This document shows positions 1 to 6,541 of a stretch of DNA of 14,282 nt, piece after piece. Positions within the stretch are counted from its first letter, which is position 1; every line of letters starts with the position of its first letter. The notes under the pieces were generated by a model. The model made no database searches. It had not been told where the DNA came from and saw nothing but the letters and a program-made list of their open reading frames with translations. The translations under genes and the position numbers were made by a program. This DNA is from Pseudomonadota bacterium (GTDB lineage: Bacteria > Pseudomonadota > Gammaproteobacteria > Burkholderiales > Ferrovaceae). The stretch is taken from contig JAJZPY010000052.1 of the NCBI GenBank assembly GCA_021811005.1, forward strand, positions 1-14,282, read 5' to 3'.

Positions 1-1
1 C

Positions 2-418
2 AAGTTTGCCGGCATTTTTGCGGCCATCGGCCTGGCCGTGGGCGCCATCGGCACGGCGCTGGCCTCGGTTCTGATGGGCCTGCTGTCCCTCAAGTGGTGG
101 CAACTGCCTTTTGCGGTGGCCGGCGCGGTGGTGCTGATTTCCGGGCCTGCGGTGCTGATGGCCTGGTTCAAGCTGCGTGCCCGCAACCTGGGGCCGATCC
201 TGGACGCCAACGGTTGGGCCATCAACGCGCGCGCTTGCATCAACATTCCTTTCGGAACTTCGCTGACCCAAGTGGCGCAATTGCCGCCCAATGCCGAACG
301 GTCGCTGTCGGACCCGTATGCGGAAAAGAAGGTGCCGCTCTGGTATTACTTCGCGTTCGCGGCGCTGCTGGTGCTGGTGATCCTGGTGTGGTGGATGGTT
401 CGGCTGCTGCTGCGCTGA
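2..418 (+). CDS. Unrecognised membrane protein, C-terminal part (5' end outside window)
   Basis: The frame is open from base 2 and ends at TGA 416-418, giving about 138 residues of the C-terminus. A GTG at 38 could be read as a start, but the frame continues upstream without a stop, so the gene is most likely truncated by the window edge. Three hydrophobic stretches are visible: an Ala/Gly-rich one at the beginning (FAGIFAAIGLAVGAIGTAL), one after WWQLPF, and a C-terminal one (YYFAFAALLVLVILVWWMV). Between the second and third lies a soluble stretch with GPILDANGWAINARACINIP and a charged DPYAEKK. It resembles, from memory, the tail of a conserved hypothetical betaproteobacterial inner-membrane protein, but I cannot name a family or function. 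It converges on the yceI-family gene. That it is coding is likely; its role is unknown. Confidence 0.7.
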   Translation, partial: KFAGIFAAIGLAVGAIGTALASVLMGLLSLKWWQLPFAVAGAVVLISGPAVLMAWFKLRARNLGPILDANGWAINARACINIPFGTSLTQVAQLPPNAERSLSDPYAEKKVPLWYYFAFAALLVLVILVWWMVRLLLR

Positions 419-421
419 GGC

Positions 422-441
422 GGGGCGGCCGCGGCCGCCCC
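422..441. terminator. Perfect 20-bp GC palindrome between convergent genes
   Basis: GGGGCGGCCGCGGCCGCCCC is exactly self-complementary and can form an 8-bp stem with a CGCG loop on either strand. It lies 3 bases after the stop of the plus-strand membrane protein gene and 20 bases beyond the stop of the minus-strand yceI-family gene, the right place for a shared bidirectional terminator. There is no T-run on either side, so it is not a classical intrinsic terminator. It may work through stem stability, with Rho, or as a 3'-end protecting hairpin. Confidence 0.45.
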
Positions 442-461
442 TTGCCCTGGTCGTGACCTGC

Positions 462-1031
462 TTACTGCTTGATGGCTTCCACGGAGACCGTGACGGTCAC
501 GTCGTCGCCCACCAGCGGGGCGTATTTCCCCATGTTGAAATCGGTGCGCTTGAGGTGCGTGACCGCGTCCGCGCCGCAGGCTTCCTTCTTGGCCATGGGA
601 TGCACCATGCACTTGAAGGAGGTGATTTTCAGGACCACCGGCTTGGTGATGCCCTTCAGGGTGAGTTCGCCATCCACTTCGTCCGGCACGTCACCCTTGA
701 ACTTGATCTGGTGCGATTTGAAGGTGGCGGTGGGATAGGCTTCGGTGTCGAGGAAATCCGCGCCCTGGATGTGCTCGTTGAACTGGGGCGAACCGGTGCT
801 GGCGGAGCGGGTGTCGATCACGATGTCGGCGGAACCGGTCTTGGCGGCGGTGTCGAGCGTGATTTTTCCGGACACCTTGTCAAAGCGGCTCAACTGGGTG
901 CTGTAGCCCATGTGGCTGTAGGAAAAACGGGCAAAGGTGTGATTGGGGTCGGTCACGTAGGTGCTGTCCTGGGCAAAAGCCGGAGCGGCGAAGGCAGCGG
1001 CCAGCAGAAAGGCGGGCAGGGAACGGCGCAT
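462..1031 (-). CDS. YceI-family periplasmic lipocalin-like protein
   Basis: 189 residues, the usual length for secreted YceI proteins. A signal peptide is clear: MRR, a hydrophobic run rich in Leu/Ala/Phe, then AFA|QD with cleavage after about residue 20. The mature part begins with the family's YVTDPNHTFARFSYSHMG strand and continues as alternating beta strands, including the FLDTEAYPTATF motif and TDFNMGKYAPLVGDDV near the end. Two cysteines (FKC...KKEACGADA) match the pair common in proteobacterial members. YceI proteins fold as an extended beta barrel that binds polyisoprenoid lipids such as ubiquinone precursors; the exact physiological role is not settled. A good Shine-Dalgarno (AAGGAG, 7 bases before ATG) fixes the start at 1031. 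It is divergent from fnr. The family often sits with cytochrome b561, but none is seen here. Confidence 0.93.
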   Translation of the reverse strand: MRRSLPAFLLAAAFAAPAFAQDSTYVTDPNHTFARFSYSHMGYSTQLSRFDKVSGKITLDTAAKTGSADIVIDTRSASTGSPQFNEHIQGADFLDTEAYPTATFKSHQIKFKGDVPDEVDGELTLKGITKPVVLKITSFKCMVHPMAKKEACGADAVTHLKRTDFNMGKYAPLVGDDVTVTVSVEAIKQ

Positions 1032-1078
1032 GGTTAGTCTCCTTGGGGGCGATGGGTTTCGGCGTCAGCCGTTGCGTT

Positions 1079-1102
1079 AAATAGTACGCATGCGAACAAT
1101 AT
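1079..1102. promoter_or_regulatory. Imperfect dyad over the yceI-family promoter, possible operator
   Basis: Two 12-base half-sites meet at a central CGCATGCG: left AAATAGTACGCA (1079-1090) and, as reverse complement of 1091-1102, ATATTGTTCGCA. They agree at 9 of 12 positions. The dyad is centred at about the predicted +1 and covers the -10, where a repressor would block RNA polymerase. I do not recognise the motif as the site of a named regulator, and it is not an FNR box. Confidence 0.35.
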
Positions 1103-1126
1103 AGCGGTTTCCGGTATTCTTTGCAA
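1098..1126 (-). promoter_or_regulatory. Probable sigma-70 promoter of the yceI-family gene
   Basis: Read on the minus strand: -35 TTGCAA (1126-1121), a 17-base spacer, and -10 TATATT (1103-1098). That is 4 of 6 bases and 5 of 6 bases of the two consensus hexamers at ideal spacing. The predicted start of transcription is near 1091, giving a leader of about 60 bases before the ATG at 1031. A dyad overlaps the -10 and the +1 (separate entry). Confidence 0.5.
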
Positions 1127-1244
1127 GACCCGGGCTGCGGGCTGGAATTGCGAATTTTCGTCGAGATTTCACACATTTGCGCGTAGAATGGGAGCGTTGA
1201 GATTTGCCCCGTCAGGAGCGACGCGTCGCGCGAGAGAACCGTCA

Positions 1245-1955
1245 ATGGATTTTTCCGAACTGAAATCCGTCTGTTGCGGATGCACTATCCGAGAACTCTG
1301 TCTCCCTGCCGGGCTGACCGATCAGGAAGTGCTCCTGCTCGACCAGCACATGTCGCACCGGCAACCGGTGAAGAAAGGGGAGTCCCTCTACCGGACCGGC
1401 GACGCGTTCAAATCGCTCTATGCCGTCAGTACCGGCTTCTTCAAAACCAGCATCCTTCACGAAGACGGGCGGACCCAGGTGACGGGCTTCCAGATGGCCG
1501 GTGAAATCCTGGGGCTCGACGCCATCAGCGCCGACCGCCACGTGTGCGATGCCGTGGCCCTGGAAGACAGCGTGGTGTGCGAAGTGCCTTTTGACCGTTT
1601 CGAAGAGTTGGGTCAGCTCATGACCAATCTGCAACGCCGCTTCAACCGTACCCTGTCGCGCGAAATCGTGCGTGACCAGGGGGTCATGCTGTTGTTGGGC
1701 AGCATGCGTTCGGAAGAGCGGCTGGCGGCTTTCCTGGTCAACCTGGCCAAACGTTTTTCAGCCCGCAAACAGTCCAGTTCCGAACTGGTGCTGCGCATGA
1801 CCCGGGAAGACATCGGCAGCTATCTCGGCCTCAAGCTTGAAACCGTGAGCCGGCTGCTGTCCCGCTTTCACGACGAAGGCCTGCTGGCCGTGCGCGGCCG
1901 CAACATCCAGATTCTCAATGCCGACGGCCTGAACCGCCTGGTCGGCGTGGCCTGA
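1245..1955 (+). CDS. fnr: FNR, oxygen-sensing Fe-S transcription regulator (CRP/FNR family)
   Basis: 236 residues from ATG 1245. The N-terminus carries C10-x2-C13-x5-C19 (CCGCTIRELCLP), and a fourth cysteine, C101 (DRHVCDAVALEDS), falls where E. coli FNR has C122. All four ligands of the oxygen-labile [4Fe-4S] cluster are therefore present. A cNMP-type beta roll follows (KKGESLYRTGDAFKSLYAV), then the dimer helix (about 125-150) and a winged helix-turn-helix near 185-215 whose recognition helix reads LETVSRLLSRF; E199, S202 and R203 are the residues that read TTGAT/ATCAA. An in-frame ATG at 1188 would add 19 residues unlike FNR and is not preferred; TAGAAT at 1184-1189 may instead be the -10. 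Without oxygen the protein should dimerise and activate genes with FNR boxes, two of which lie in this window (before ompW and hemN). Confidence 0.95.
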   Translation: MDFSELKSVCCGCTIRELCLPAGLTDQEVLLLDQHMSHRQPVKKGESLYRTGDAFKSLYAVSTGFFKTSILHEDGRTQVTGFQMAGEILGLDAISADRHVCDAVALEDSVVCEVPFDRFEELGQLMTNLQRRFNRTLSREIVRDQGVMLLLGSMRSEERLAAFLVNLAKRFSARKQSSSELVLRMTREDIGSYLGLKLETVSRLLSRFHDEGLLAVRGRNIQILNADGLNRLVGVA

Positions 1956-1974
1956 TTCCCCCCGTTTTATGAAA

Positions 1975-1994
1975 CCGGCCCGTTCCGTGGCCGG
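1975..1994 (+). terminator. Weak hairpin after fnr
   Basis: CCGGCC (1975-1980) and GGCCGG (1989-1994) can pair as a 6-bp stem with an 8-base loop, starting 20 bases after the fnr stop. No T-run follows, so termination here is uncertain. ompW may be partly read through from fnr. Confidence 0.3.
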
Positions 1995-2023
1995 ATCGCT
2001 CCTGCCGTGAAACTTACAATTTT

Positions 2024-2065
2024 TTGATCTTTATCAAAAAAGCCTTTGGGCATCCTCCTTACGAT
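2024..2065 (+). promoter_or_regulatory. FNR box and class II promoter of ompW
   Basis: TTGAT-CTTT-ATCAA at 2024-2037 is a perfect FNR consensus, inside TTTTTGATCTTTATCAAAAA. The -10 TACGAT lies at 2060-2065. The box centre (2030.5) is 29.5 bases before the first base of the -10, exactly the spacing of a class II FNR site centred at -41.5, with +1 expected near 2072 and a leader of about 60 bases. There is no separate good -35, as expected for an activator-dependent promoter. ompW is a known FNR target in E. coli, so activation in the absence of oxygen is the natural reading. Confidence 0.82.
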
Positions 2066-2131
2066 GTACCCCAGAAGAGGTAGCGCCGCCAGAGCGCGCC
2101 AGGATTTTTTAACCGAGGGGGAAGGAAAGCC

Positions 2132-2767
2132 ATGAATCAAAAAAGCACAACCTGTATTTATTGGGCAGCGGCGGCAGCCGTTGCGGTTTCAACCTTGGCG
2201 GCACCCGCCTGGGCCGACGACAGCCTGAGCCCGTGGCTGGTGCGCGTGCGCCTGCTGGACGTGGCCACGGACCGCAGCAATTCGGCCGGCGGCGGCGTGG
2301 CGAGCGACACGCTCAAAGTGTCCGACAAGGTCCAGCCTGAAGTGGACGTGAGCTACTTCTTTACGAAAAACATCGCGGCCGAGCTCATCGCCACCTATCC
2401 CGTGAGCCACAACATCAACCTTTCCGGCACCGACATCGGCGGCCTGAAGGAACTGCCCCCCACCCTCAACCTGCAATACCACTTCGACGGGATGGGCACC
2501 TTCATGCCTTACCTGGGCGCGGGTGTCACGTACATGCGCACCTGGGATTCGAGCGCGGCCGGCGGCACGCTCACCACTTCCCAGAACAACTGGGGCGCGG
2601 ACCTGCAGGCCGGCATGGATTACGCCCTCACCAAACACTGGTTGTTCAACGTGGACGTGAAAAAAATCTGGATCGATGCCAAGGTCCAAACCACGTCCGG
2701 CACGGATGTGCTGACGGCACACATCAATCCCTGGCTGCTCGGCGTCGGCTTCGGCTATCGCTTCTGA
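2132..2767 (+). CDS. ompW: OmpW-family outer membrane beta-barrel protein
   Basis: 211 residues, the usual size for OmpW. The signal peptide is MNQKSTTCIYW, an Ala/Val-rich core, and PAWA|DD (cleavage after about residue 28). The mature chain opens with SPWLVRVRLLDV, the OmpW first strand (family form: W.vR.r...V.P). It carries the family motif QPEVDVSYFFTKNIAAELIA and the QYHF...PYLGAGVTY signature, and ends in FGYRF with the terminal Phe that the Bam machinery recognises. OmpW forms an 8-stranded barrel with a hydrophobic channel for small molecules. The Shine-Dalgarno GGAAGGAAAG supports ATG 2132. Its stop is 3 bases from the convergent kinase stop; both stop codons lie in the 11-base palindrome CTGAACTTCAG (2764-2774). 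Expression is probably FNR-activated from the site at 2024-2065. Confidence 0.93.
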   Translation: MNQKSTTCIYWAAAAAVAVSTLAAPAWADDSLSPWLVRVRLLDVATDRSNSAGGGVASDTLKVSDKVQPEVDVSYFFTKNIAAELIATYPVSHNINLSGTDIGGLKELPPTLNLQYHFDGMGTFMPYLGAGVTYMRTWDSSAAGGTLTTSQNNWGADLQAGMDYALTKHWLFNVDVKKIWIDAKVQTTSGTDVLTAHINPWLLGVGFGYRF

Positions 2768-2770
2768 ACT

Positions 2771-4168
2771 TCAGGATTGGGGCGGGCGCACCACGTGCAC
2801 CGAACAGGGCGCCTGCTCCACCACGCGTGTCAGGAAAGACCGGTTGAAGCGGAACGCCGGCGTCACATCCCGCGGCGCGGGAATGATCAGGGCATCCACG
2901 CTGTTGCGACGGGCATAATCCAGCAGGCGCTGGGCCGGATCGACTGATTCGAACACGTGCAGGGAAAGCCGTTCCTCCGGCACCTCCAGCTGGCGTGCCC
3001 AGTGATGCAGCGCAATGCGACAGGCGTGCTGTCGCTCCGAAGCGCTCGTGCCGCTGCCTTCTGCCGCCCCTTCCAGCAACGCCACGCAGGCCAGCCGGCT
3101 TTCGGGATCGCGTTGCAGCACGCGCACCACCGCATAGCGCAAGGCCCGCAGCAGCGCTTCCTCCGGTTCGTACGGGTCGAAGGCCACCAGGAACAGCGGA
3201 GCCACTTGGGCCTGTTCGCTCGGACTCAGGGGCTTCGCGCGGCGCCTGCCGGCGCCCTCCGGATCTCGTCGCCAGGAACGCCACAGGCGCTCCACCCAAC
3301 CCTCCTTTTCCAGCCGGGTCGCCCGTTCGGTCAGGACCACCGAATCCGGGTGCGACAGCGCCTGCGCCACCAGGGCGCAGGAGGCATAGCGTCGCTCCGG
3401 TTCCGGCTCGAGGCAGGTGAACACAATTTCCTGGAACCAGGGCGGCAGGTCCTGGCGCAGGGCGCGCAGGGGCGTGGGGCGGGTCCAGGAACGCGCGCGC
3501 ACTTCAGCCAGGGTGGCCGGGACGCCGTAAGGCAGTCGCCCGGTGGCCAGCTGGTAGAGCGTCACGCCCAGGGCGAACTGGTCGCTGCGCGGCTCGTCGC
3601 GCACGCCAGCGGCCTGTTCGGGCGCCATGTAGGGCGTGGATCCCACAGCCAGCCGGCTTTCTTCCTGAAACAGGTCGGGATAGCGGGCATGGTGGGCAAA
3701 CCCGTAATCGATCAGCACCACGTCCCCGTCTTCGCGCAACAGGATGTTGTCGGGCTTGATGTCGAGGTGGATGGCGTCCTGGCGGTGCAGGCTGTGCGCG
3801 GCCGTGGCCATGGCAAATCCCAGTTCGGCCAGTTCGGCGAGCGGCAGGCCGCCGGGCCGTATGTGCCGCTTGAGGTCGCGGCCGCGGATCATTTCCATCA
3901 CCAGGTAGGGTTGCGGCGAAAACGGGCCGCTGGCCACGAAACGCGGCACATGGGGCCCGCGCAGCGCAGGCAGCAGGGTGCATTCGGTTTCGAAGCTGAC
4001 CACGCCGAATGCCGGTTCGTCCGGACCCAGGCGCGGGGTTTTCATGAGCAGTTCAGGCCCATGTTCGGGGTGGCTGACCCGGTACAGGCGGGCGGAGCCG
4101 CCGGTCCCCAGCGCCTGCAGGAGGGTGAATCCGTCGATGCGGGAGCCGGGTGGCAGGGGGGGGGACAT
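2771..4168 (-). CDS. Ser/Thr protein kinase fused to a universal stress protein domain
   Basis: 465 residues. The kinase domain spans about 10-275: glycine loop GTGGSARLY (21-29), ATP lysine K43 (LLMKTP), a Glu near 60-62, catalytic loop HLDIKPDN (134-141; Leu replaces the usual Arg of HRD), metal-binding DYG (154-156 instead of DFG), APE (182-184) and the helix F Asp D196. These support an active Hanks-type kinase, although HLD suggests activation-loop phosphorylation is not required. After a basic linker (about 285-315) comes a UspA-like Rossmann domain (about 323-465: APLFLVAFDPYEP ... DALIIPAP ... CSVHVVRP). The G-x2-G-x9-G-S/T ATP motif of some USPs is not visible. Kinase-USP bifunctional proteins are known in Burkholderiales and relatives; substrates are unknown. 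No transmembrane helix is seen, so it should be cytosolic. ATG 4168 overlaps the phosphoesterase stop (TGATG), implying translational coupling. Confidence 0.92.
   Translation of the reverse strand: MSPPLPPGSRIDGFTLLQALGTGGSARLYRVSHPEHGPELLMKTPRLGPDEPAFGVVSFETECTLLPALRGPHVPRFVASGPFSPQPYLVMEMIRGRDLKRHIRPGGLPLAELAELGFAMATAAHSLHRQDAIHLDIKPDNILLREDGDVVLIDYGFAHHARYPDLFQEESRLAVGSTPYMAPEQAAGVRDEPRSDQFALGVTLYQLATGRLPYGVPATLAEVRARSWTRPTPLRALRQDLPPWFQEIVFTCLEPEPERRYASCALVAQALSHPDSVVLTERATRLEKEGWVERLWRSWRRDPEGAGRRRAKPLSPSEQAQVAPLFLVAFDPYEPEEALLRALRYAVVRVLQRDPESRLACVALLEGAAEGSGTSASERQHACRIALHHWARQLEVPEERLSLHVFESVDPAQRLLDYARRNSVDALIIPAPRDVTPAFRFNRSFLTRVVEQAPCSVHVVRPPQS
4156..4164. repeat. C9 homopolymer directly after the kinase start codon
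   Basis: On the minus strand the kinase gene reads ATG-T-CCCCCCCCC-TG, so nine C form part of codons 2-5 (Ser-Pro-Pro-Leu). Gain or loss of one C would frameshift the kinase at residue 3 without touching the phosphoesterase, whose stop lies just upstream. Such tracts can vary by slipped-strand mispairing, but in a GC-rich genome with Pro-Pro codons chance is also a fair explanation. Confidence 0.6.
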
Positions 4169-4911
4169 CAGCGTCCTTCCGACAGGCGATGGGCCAGGGC
4201 GGGCGGGAGTCCCTGGCTGTAGATCTTGTAGATGGTGCGGCCCCAGTCATAGGGAACCCGGCAGAACGTCAGGGTGCGGGAGCGGTCGTCGAACAGGGCG
4301 TAAGCGGCGGCCGTGTTGCCGTCGCGCGGCTGCCCCACGGAACCCACCGTGGCCACCCAGCGGCGCCGCTCCGAGAGCGGAATCGCCACGCCGGGCGTGG
4401 GCGAGAAAGCGTGCGTGCGCTGGTCGGAAGCCTGGTAGTAGAGCAGTTGGTGGTGCACGTGTCCGGCAAAGGTCCAGGTGGCGTCCGTAGCCGCCAGGGA
4501 GGCCGCCGCTTCGGCTTCCCCGGCCAGGTAGGTCCAGTCGCCCGGCCGGTCTGCGCTGGCATGCACCAGCAGCACGTTTTCCAGGCGGCGGGTGAGGGGA
4601 AGGGACTGCAGGAACGCCTGGTGCGCCGGGGTCAGGCGCGGTCGTGTCCACAGGATGGCCTGGCGGGCCATCGGGTTGAGCGGCACGGCATCGTCCCAAA
4701 GGGCCTGGTCGTGGTTTCCCCGCACCACGGGCGCTCCTGTGCCGGCCAGGGCCATGATGCGGTCGAGGGTCGCGGCCGGATCGGGGCCATAACCCACCAG
4801 GTCGCCCAGGAAGGCGAAGGCTTCGGCCCCTTGCCGGGTGGCGTGGGCCAGGCACGCTTCCAGGGCTTCAAGGTTGGAATGGGTGTCGGAAAGCAGGGCG
4901 ATTTTGGGCAT
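4168..4911 (-). CDS. Calcineurin-like metallophosphoesterase
   Basis: 247 residues from ATG 4911. The dimetal motifs are in order: LLSDTHSN (D9, H11), GDLVGYGPDP (36-45), GNHD (65-68), LLVHAS (H117) and GHVHHQ (150-155). All metal ligands are present, so it should be an active hydrolase. The GDLVGYGPDP form belongs to the small single-domain Metallophos_2 type, which includes protein phosphatases and phosphodiesterases; the substrate cannot be read from sequence. An ATG at 4941 would add ten residues with no family counterpart, so 4911 (MPKIALLSDTH) is chosen. Its stop overlaps the start of the kinase-USP gene by one base. A kinase and a possible protein phosphatase made from one transcript suggest opposing activities on shared targets, which is inference. 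The FNR box before hemN starts only 34 bases upstream and could also affect this gene. Confidence 0.88.
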   Translation of the reverse strand: MPKIALLSDTHSNLEALEACLAHATRQGAEAFAFLGDLVGYGPDPAATLDRIMALAGTGAPVVRGNHDQALWDDAVPLNPMARQAILWTRPRLTPAHQAFLQSLPLTRRLENVLLVHASADRPGDWTYLAGEAEAAASLAATDATWTFAGHVHHQLLYYQASDQRTHAFSPTPGVAIPLSERRRWVATVGSVGQPRDGNTAAAYALFDDRSRTLTFCRVPYDWGRTIYKIYSQGLPPALAHRLSEGR

Positions 4912-4942
4912 GGCCGAAAGGTTCAGGCTCCATGAGTGCAAA

Positions 4943-4988
4943 ATTTGATCTTGATCAAATTAGCCGATCTGGAATTGGTACATATTAT
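4943..4988 (+). promoter_or_regulatory. FNR box and probable promoter of hemN
   Basis: TTGAT-CTTG-ATCAA at 4945-4958 is a perfect FNR consensus inside the longer symmetric ATTTGAT...ATCAAAT (4943-4960). At exact class II spacing the -10 would be CATATT (4981-4986); the better hexamer TATTAT lies two bases further on (4983-4988). Transcription would begin near 4993. FNR control of hemN is known in other proteobacteria. The site lies in the divergent gap with the phosphoesterase gene, so it might influence that side too. Confidence 0.8.
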
Positions 4989-5015
4989 GCCCATGCCAAC
5001 CATTTTATGCCGCCC

Positions 5016-6401
5016 ATGTCTCTGATCAGCCCCTCACTCATGCAGCGGTTCGACATTCCAGGCCCTCGCTACACATCCTATCCCACGGCCGACCGCTTCC
5101 TGCCGGACAGCGAGGCCAGCGCCTTCACGCAAGCCCTGGCGCAACGGGTGGCGGGCGATGCCCTGCCCCTGTCGCTTTATGTCCATCTGCCGTTCTGCGA
5201 GTCGGTGTGCTACTACTGCGGCTGCAACAAGGTCATCACCAAGGATCACGGCAAATCCCGGGATTACCTGCGCTACCTGGAAATGGAAAGCGCCCTGGTG
5301 TCGGACCGGCTTGGAAAAGGCGCAGGCCGGCGCGCGGCCGTTGCCCAATTGCACCTGGGTGGGGGTTCGCCCACGTTTCTTTCAGATGAGGAACTGGGCC
5401 AGCTGGTGGCCAGCCTTAAAGCCCGTTTCGATTTCCAGGACGACGCGGAATGCTCCATCGAAATCGATCCGCGCACGGTGGATGACACGCGCCTGGCCCA
5501 CCTGCGCCGCCTGGGGTTCAACCGCCTGAGCTTTGGAGTCCAGGATTTCGATCCCCGGGTGCAGCTGGCGGTGCACCGGGTGCAACCGTACGAGCAGGTG
5601 GCGGCACTCATGGAATCGGCACGGGCCTTGCGGTTCGACTCCATCAACGTGGACCTGATTTACGGCCTGCCTCATCAAAACCCCGAATCTTTCGCGCGCA
5701 CCCTGGACCAGGTGATCGCGCTGCGCCCCGACCGCATCGCACTGTATGCCTATGCCCATCTGCCGGCCCGCTTCAAGCCGCAGCGGCGCATCGACGCCGC
5801 AGCGCTGCCGGGCGCCGACCTCAAGCTGCAGATGCTGGACGATGCCATCCGCCGCTTCATCGCGGACGGCTACGAATACATCGGCATGGACCACTTTGCC
5901 CTGCCCGAAGACCAGCTGGCCCGGGTCAAGCGCGACGGCCTGCTGCAGCGCAATTTCCAGGGCTACCACGCCAACCCGGGATCGGACCTGCTGGGGCTGG
6001 GCGTGTCCGCCATCAGCCAGGTGGGTCGGGCCTACAGCCAGAACGTGAAAACCCTGGCGGAATACTACGCCGCGCTCGATGCCGGCCGTTTGCCGGTGGA
6101 GCGGGGACTGACCCTGAACGACGACGACCTCGTCCGGCGCGACGTGATCATGCGCCTGATGTGTCAGGGCCGGGTGAATTTCGAAGCGGTGGAACGCCGT
6201 TACGGCATCCACTTCGAAACCTATTTTGAGGATGCGCTCATGCGCATCCGTGAATTCGAACAGTTCGGCCTCGTGGCCCGCACACCGGCGGGCCTGGAGG
6301 TGAGCAAGACGGGGTGGTTTTTTGTGCGTGCCGTGGCCATGGCCTTCGACAAGTATCTCTGGCTGCACGCCGACCACCAGCGTTTTTCAAAGGTGTTGTA
6401 G
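5016..6401 (+). CDS. hemN: Oxygen-independent coproporphyrinogen III dehydrogenase HemN
   Basis: 461 residues from ATG 5016, close to the 457 of E. coli HemN. This radical-SAM enzyme decarboxylates coproporphyrinogen III to protoporphyrinogen IX without oxygen, in the cytosol. The N-terminal GPRYTSYPTADRF signature is present. The cluster motif is C61-x3-C65-x2-C68 followed by G-C70 (PFCESVCYYCGCN). GGGSPTFL, EIDPR, GFNRLSFGVQDF, NVDLIYGLPHQ, GMDHFALP and RNFQGY all match HemN proper rather than the HemW-like paralogues, which lack the GC extension of the motif. The frame is open from ATG 4932, but that start would put the FNR box inside the gene, so an initiator downstream of the promoter is required: 5016 fits best, with 5007 and 5040 as alternatives. 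No clear Shine-Dalgarno precedes any of them. An intrinsic terminator follows. Confidence 0.94.
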   Translation: MSLISPSLMQRFDIPGPRYTSYPTADRFLPDSEASAFTQALAQRVAGDALPLSLYVHLPFCESVCYYCGCNKVITKDHGKSRDYLRYLEMESALVSDRLGKGAGRRAAVAQLHLGGGSPTFLSDEELGQLVASLKARFDFQDDAECSIEIDPRTVDDTRLAHLRRLGFNRLSFGVQDFDPRVQLAVHRVQPYEQVAALMESARALRFDSINVDLIYGLPHQNPESFARTLDQVIALRPDRIALYAYAHLPARFKPQRRIDAAALPGADLKLQMLDDAIRRFIADGYEYIGMDHFALPEDQLARVKRDGLLQRNFQGYHANPGSDLLGLGVSAISQVGRAYSQNVKTLAEYYAALDAGRLPVERGLTLNDDDLVRRDVIMRLMCQGRVNFEAVERRYGIHFETYFEDALMRIREFEQFGLVARTPAGLEVSKTGWFFVRAVAMAFDKYLWLHADHQRFSKVL

Positions 6402-6423
6402 CAGTCTCCTAAAGTGGTCTTTG

Positions 6424-6458
6424 CCGCCCCCGGTTCCGGCCGCGGGCGGTTTTCTTTT
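6424..6458 (+). terminator. Intrinsic terminator of hemN
   Basis: CCGCCC (6424-6429) pairs with GGGCGG (6444-6449); the region between can form a further small CCGG/CCGG pairing. TTTTCTTTT (6450-6458) follows at once. This is a classical GC stem with T-rich tail, 23 bases after the hemN stop, separating hemN from the PII gene. Confidence 0.78.
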
Positions 6459-6541
6459 GCCTGCCAACCGGGTTATCATGTCGTGCCGTAGGGTGTCGCG
6501 CAGCACCGGGCAGCCTGATCGGGAAATTTACGGAGCACACG

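Noticed and set aside
422..441. Palindrome as a recombination or attachment site
   Set aside because: No integrase, repeat copy or mobile gene lies near; a position between two convergent stops fits a terminator or 3'-end hairpin better.
1188..1244. fnr start at ATG 1188
   Set aside because: The added 19 residues are Arg/Ala-rich and unlike FNR, and a possible -10 (TAGAAT 1184-1189) overlaps this ATG.
2957..4222. Open frame of 421 codons on the plus strand, opposite the kinase gene
   Set aside because: It is antisense to a well-recognised kinase-USP gene, has a His/Gln/Gly/Arg-rich composition typical of GC-rich shadow frames, and shows no domain.
4932..5015. hemN start at ATG 4932
   Set aside because: It would place the FNR box and the likely -10 inside the coding region and adds 28 residues without HemN counterpart.
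6402..6541. Sigma-54 promoter for the PII gene
   Set aside because: No GG-N10-GC element with the expected flanks was found in the gap; only a weak sigma-70-like -10 is visible.
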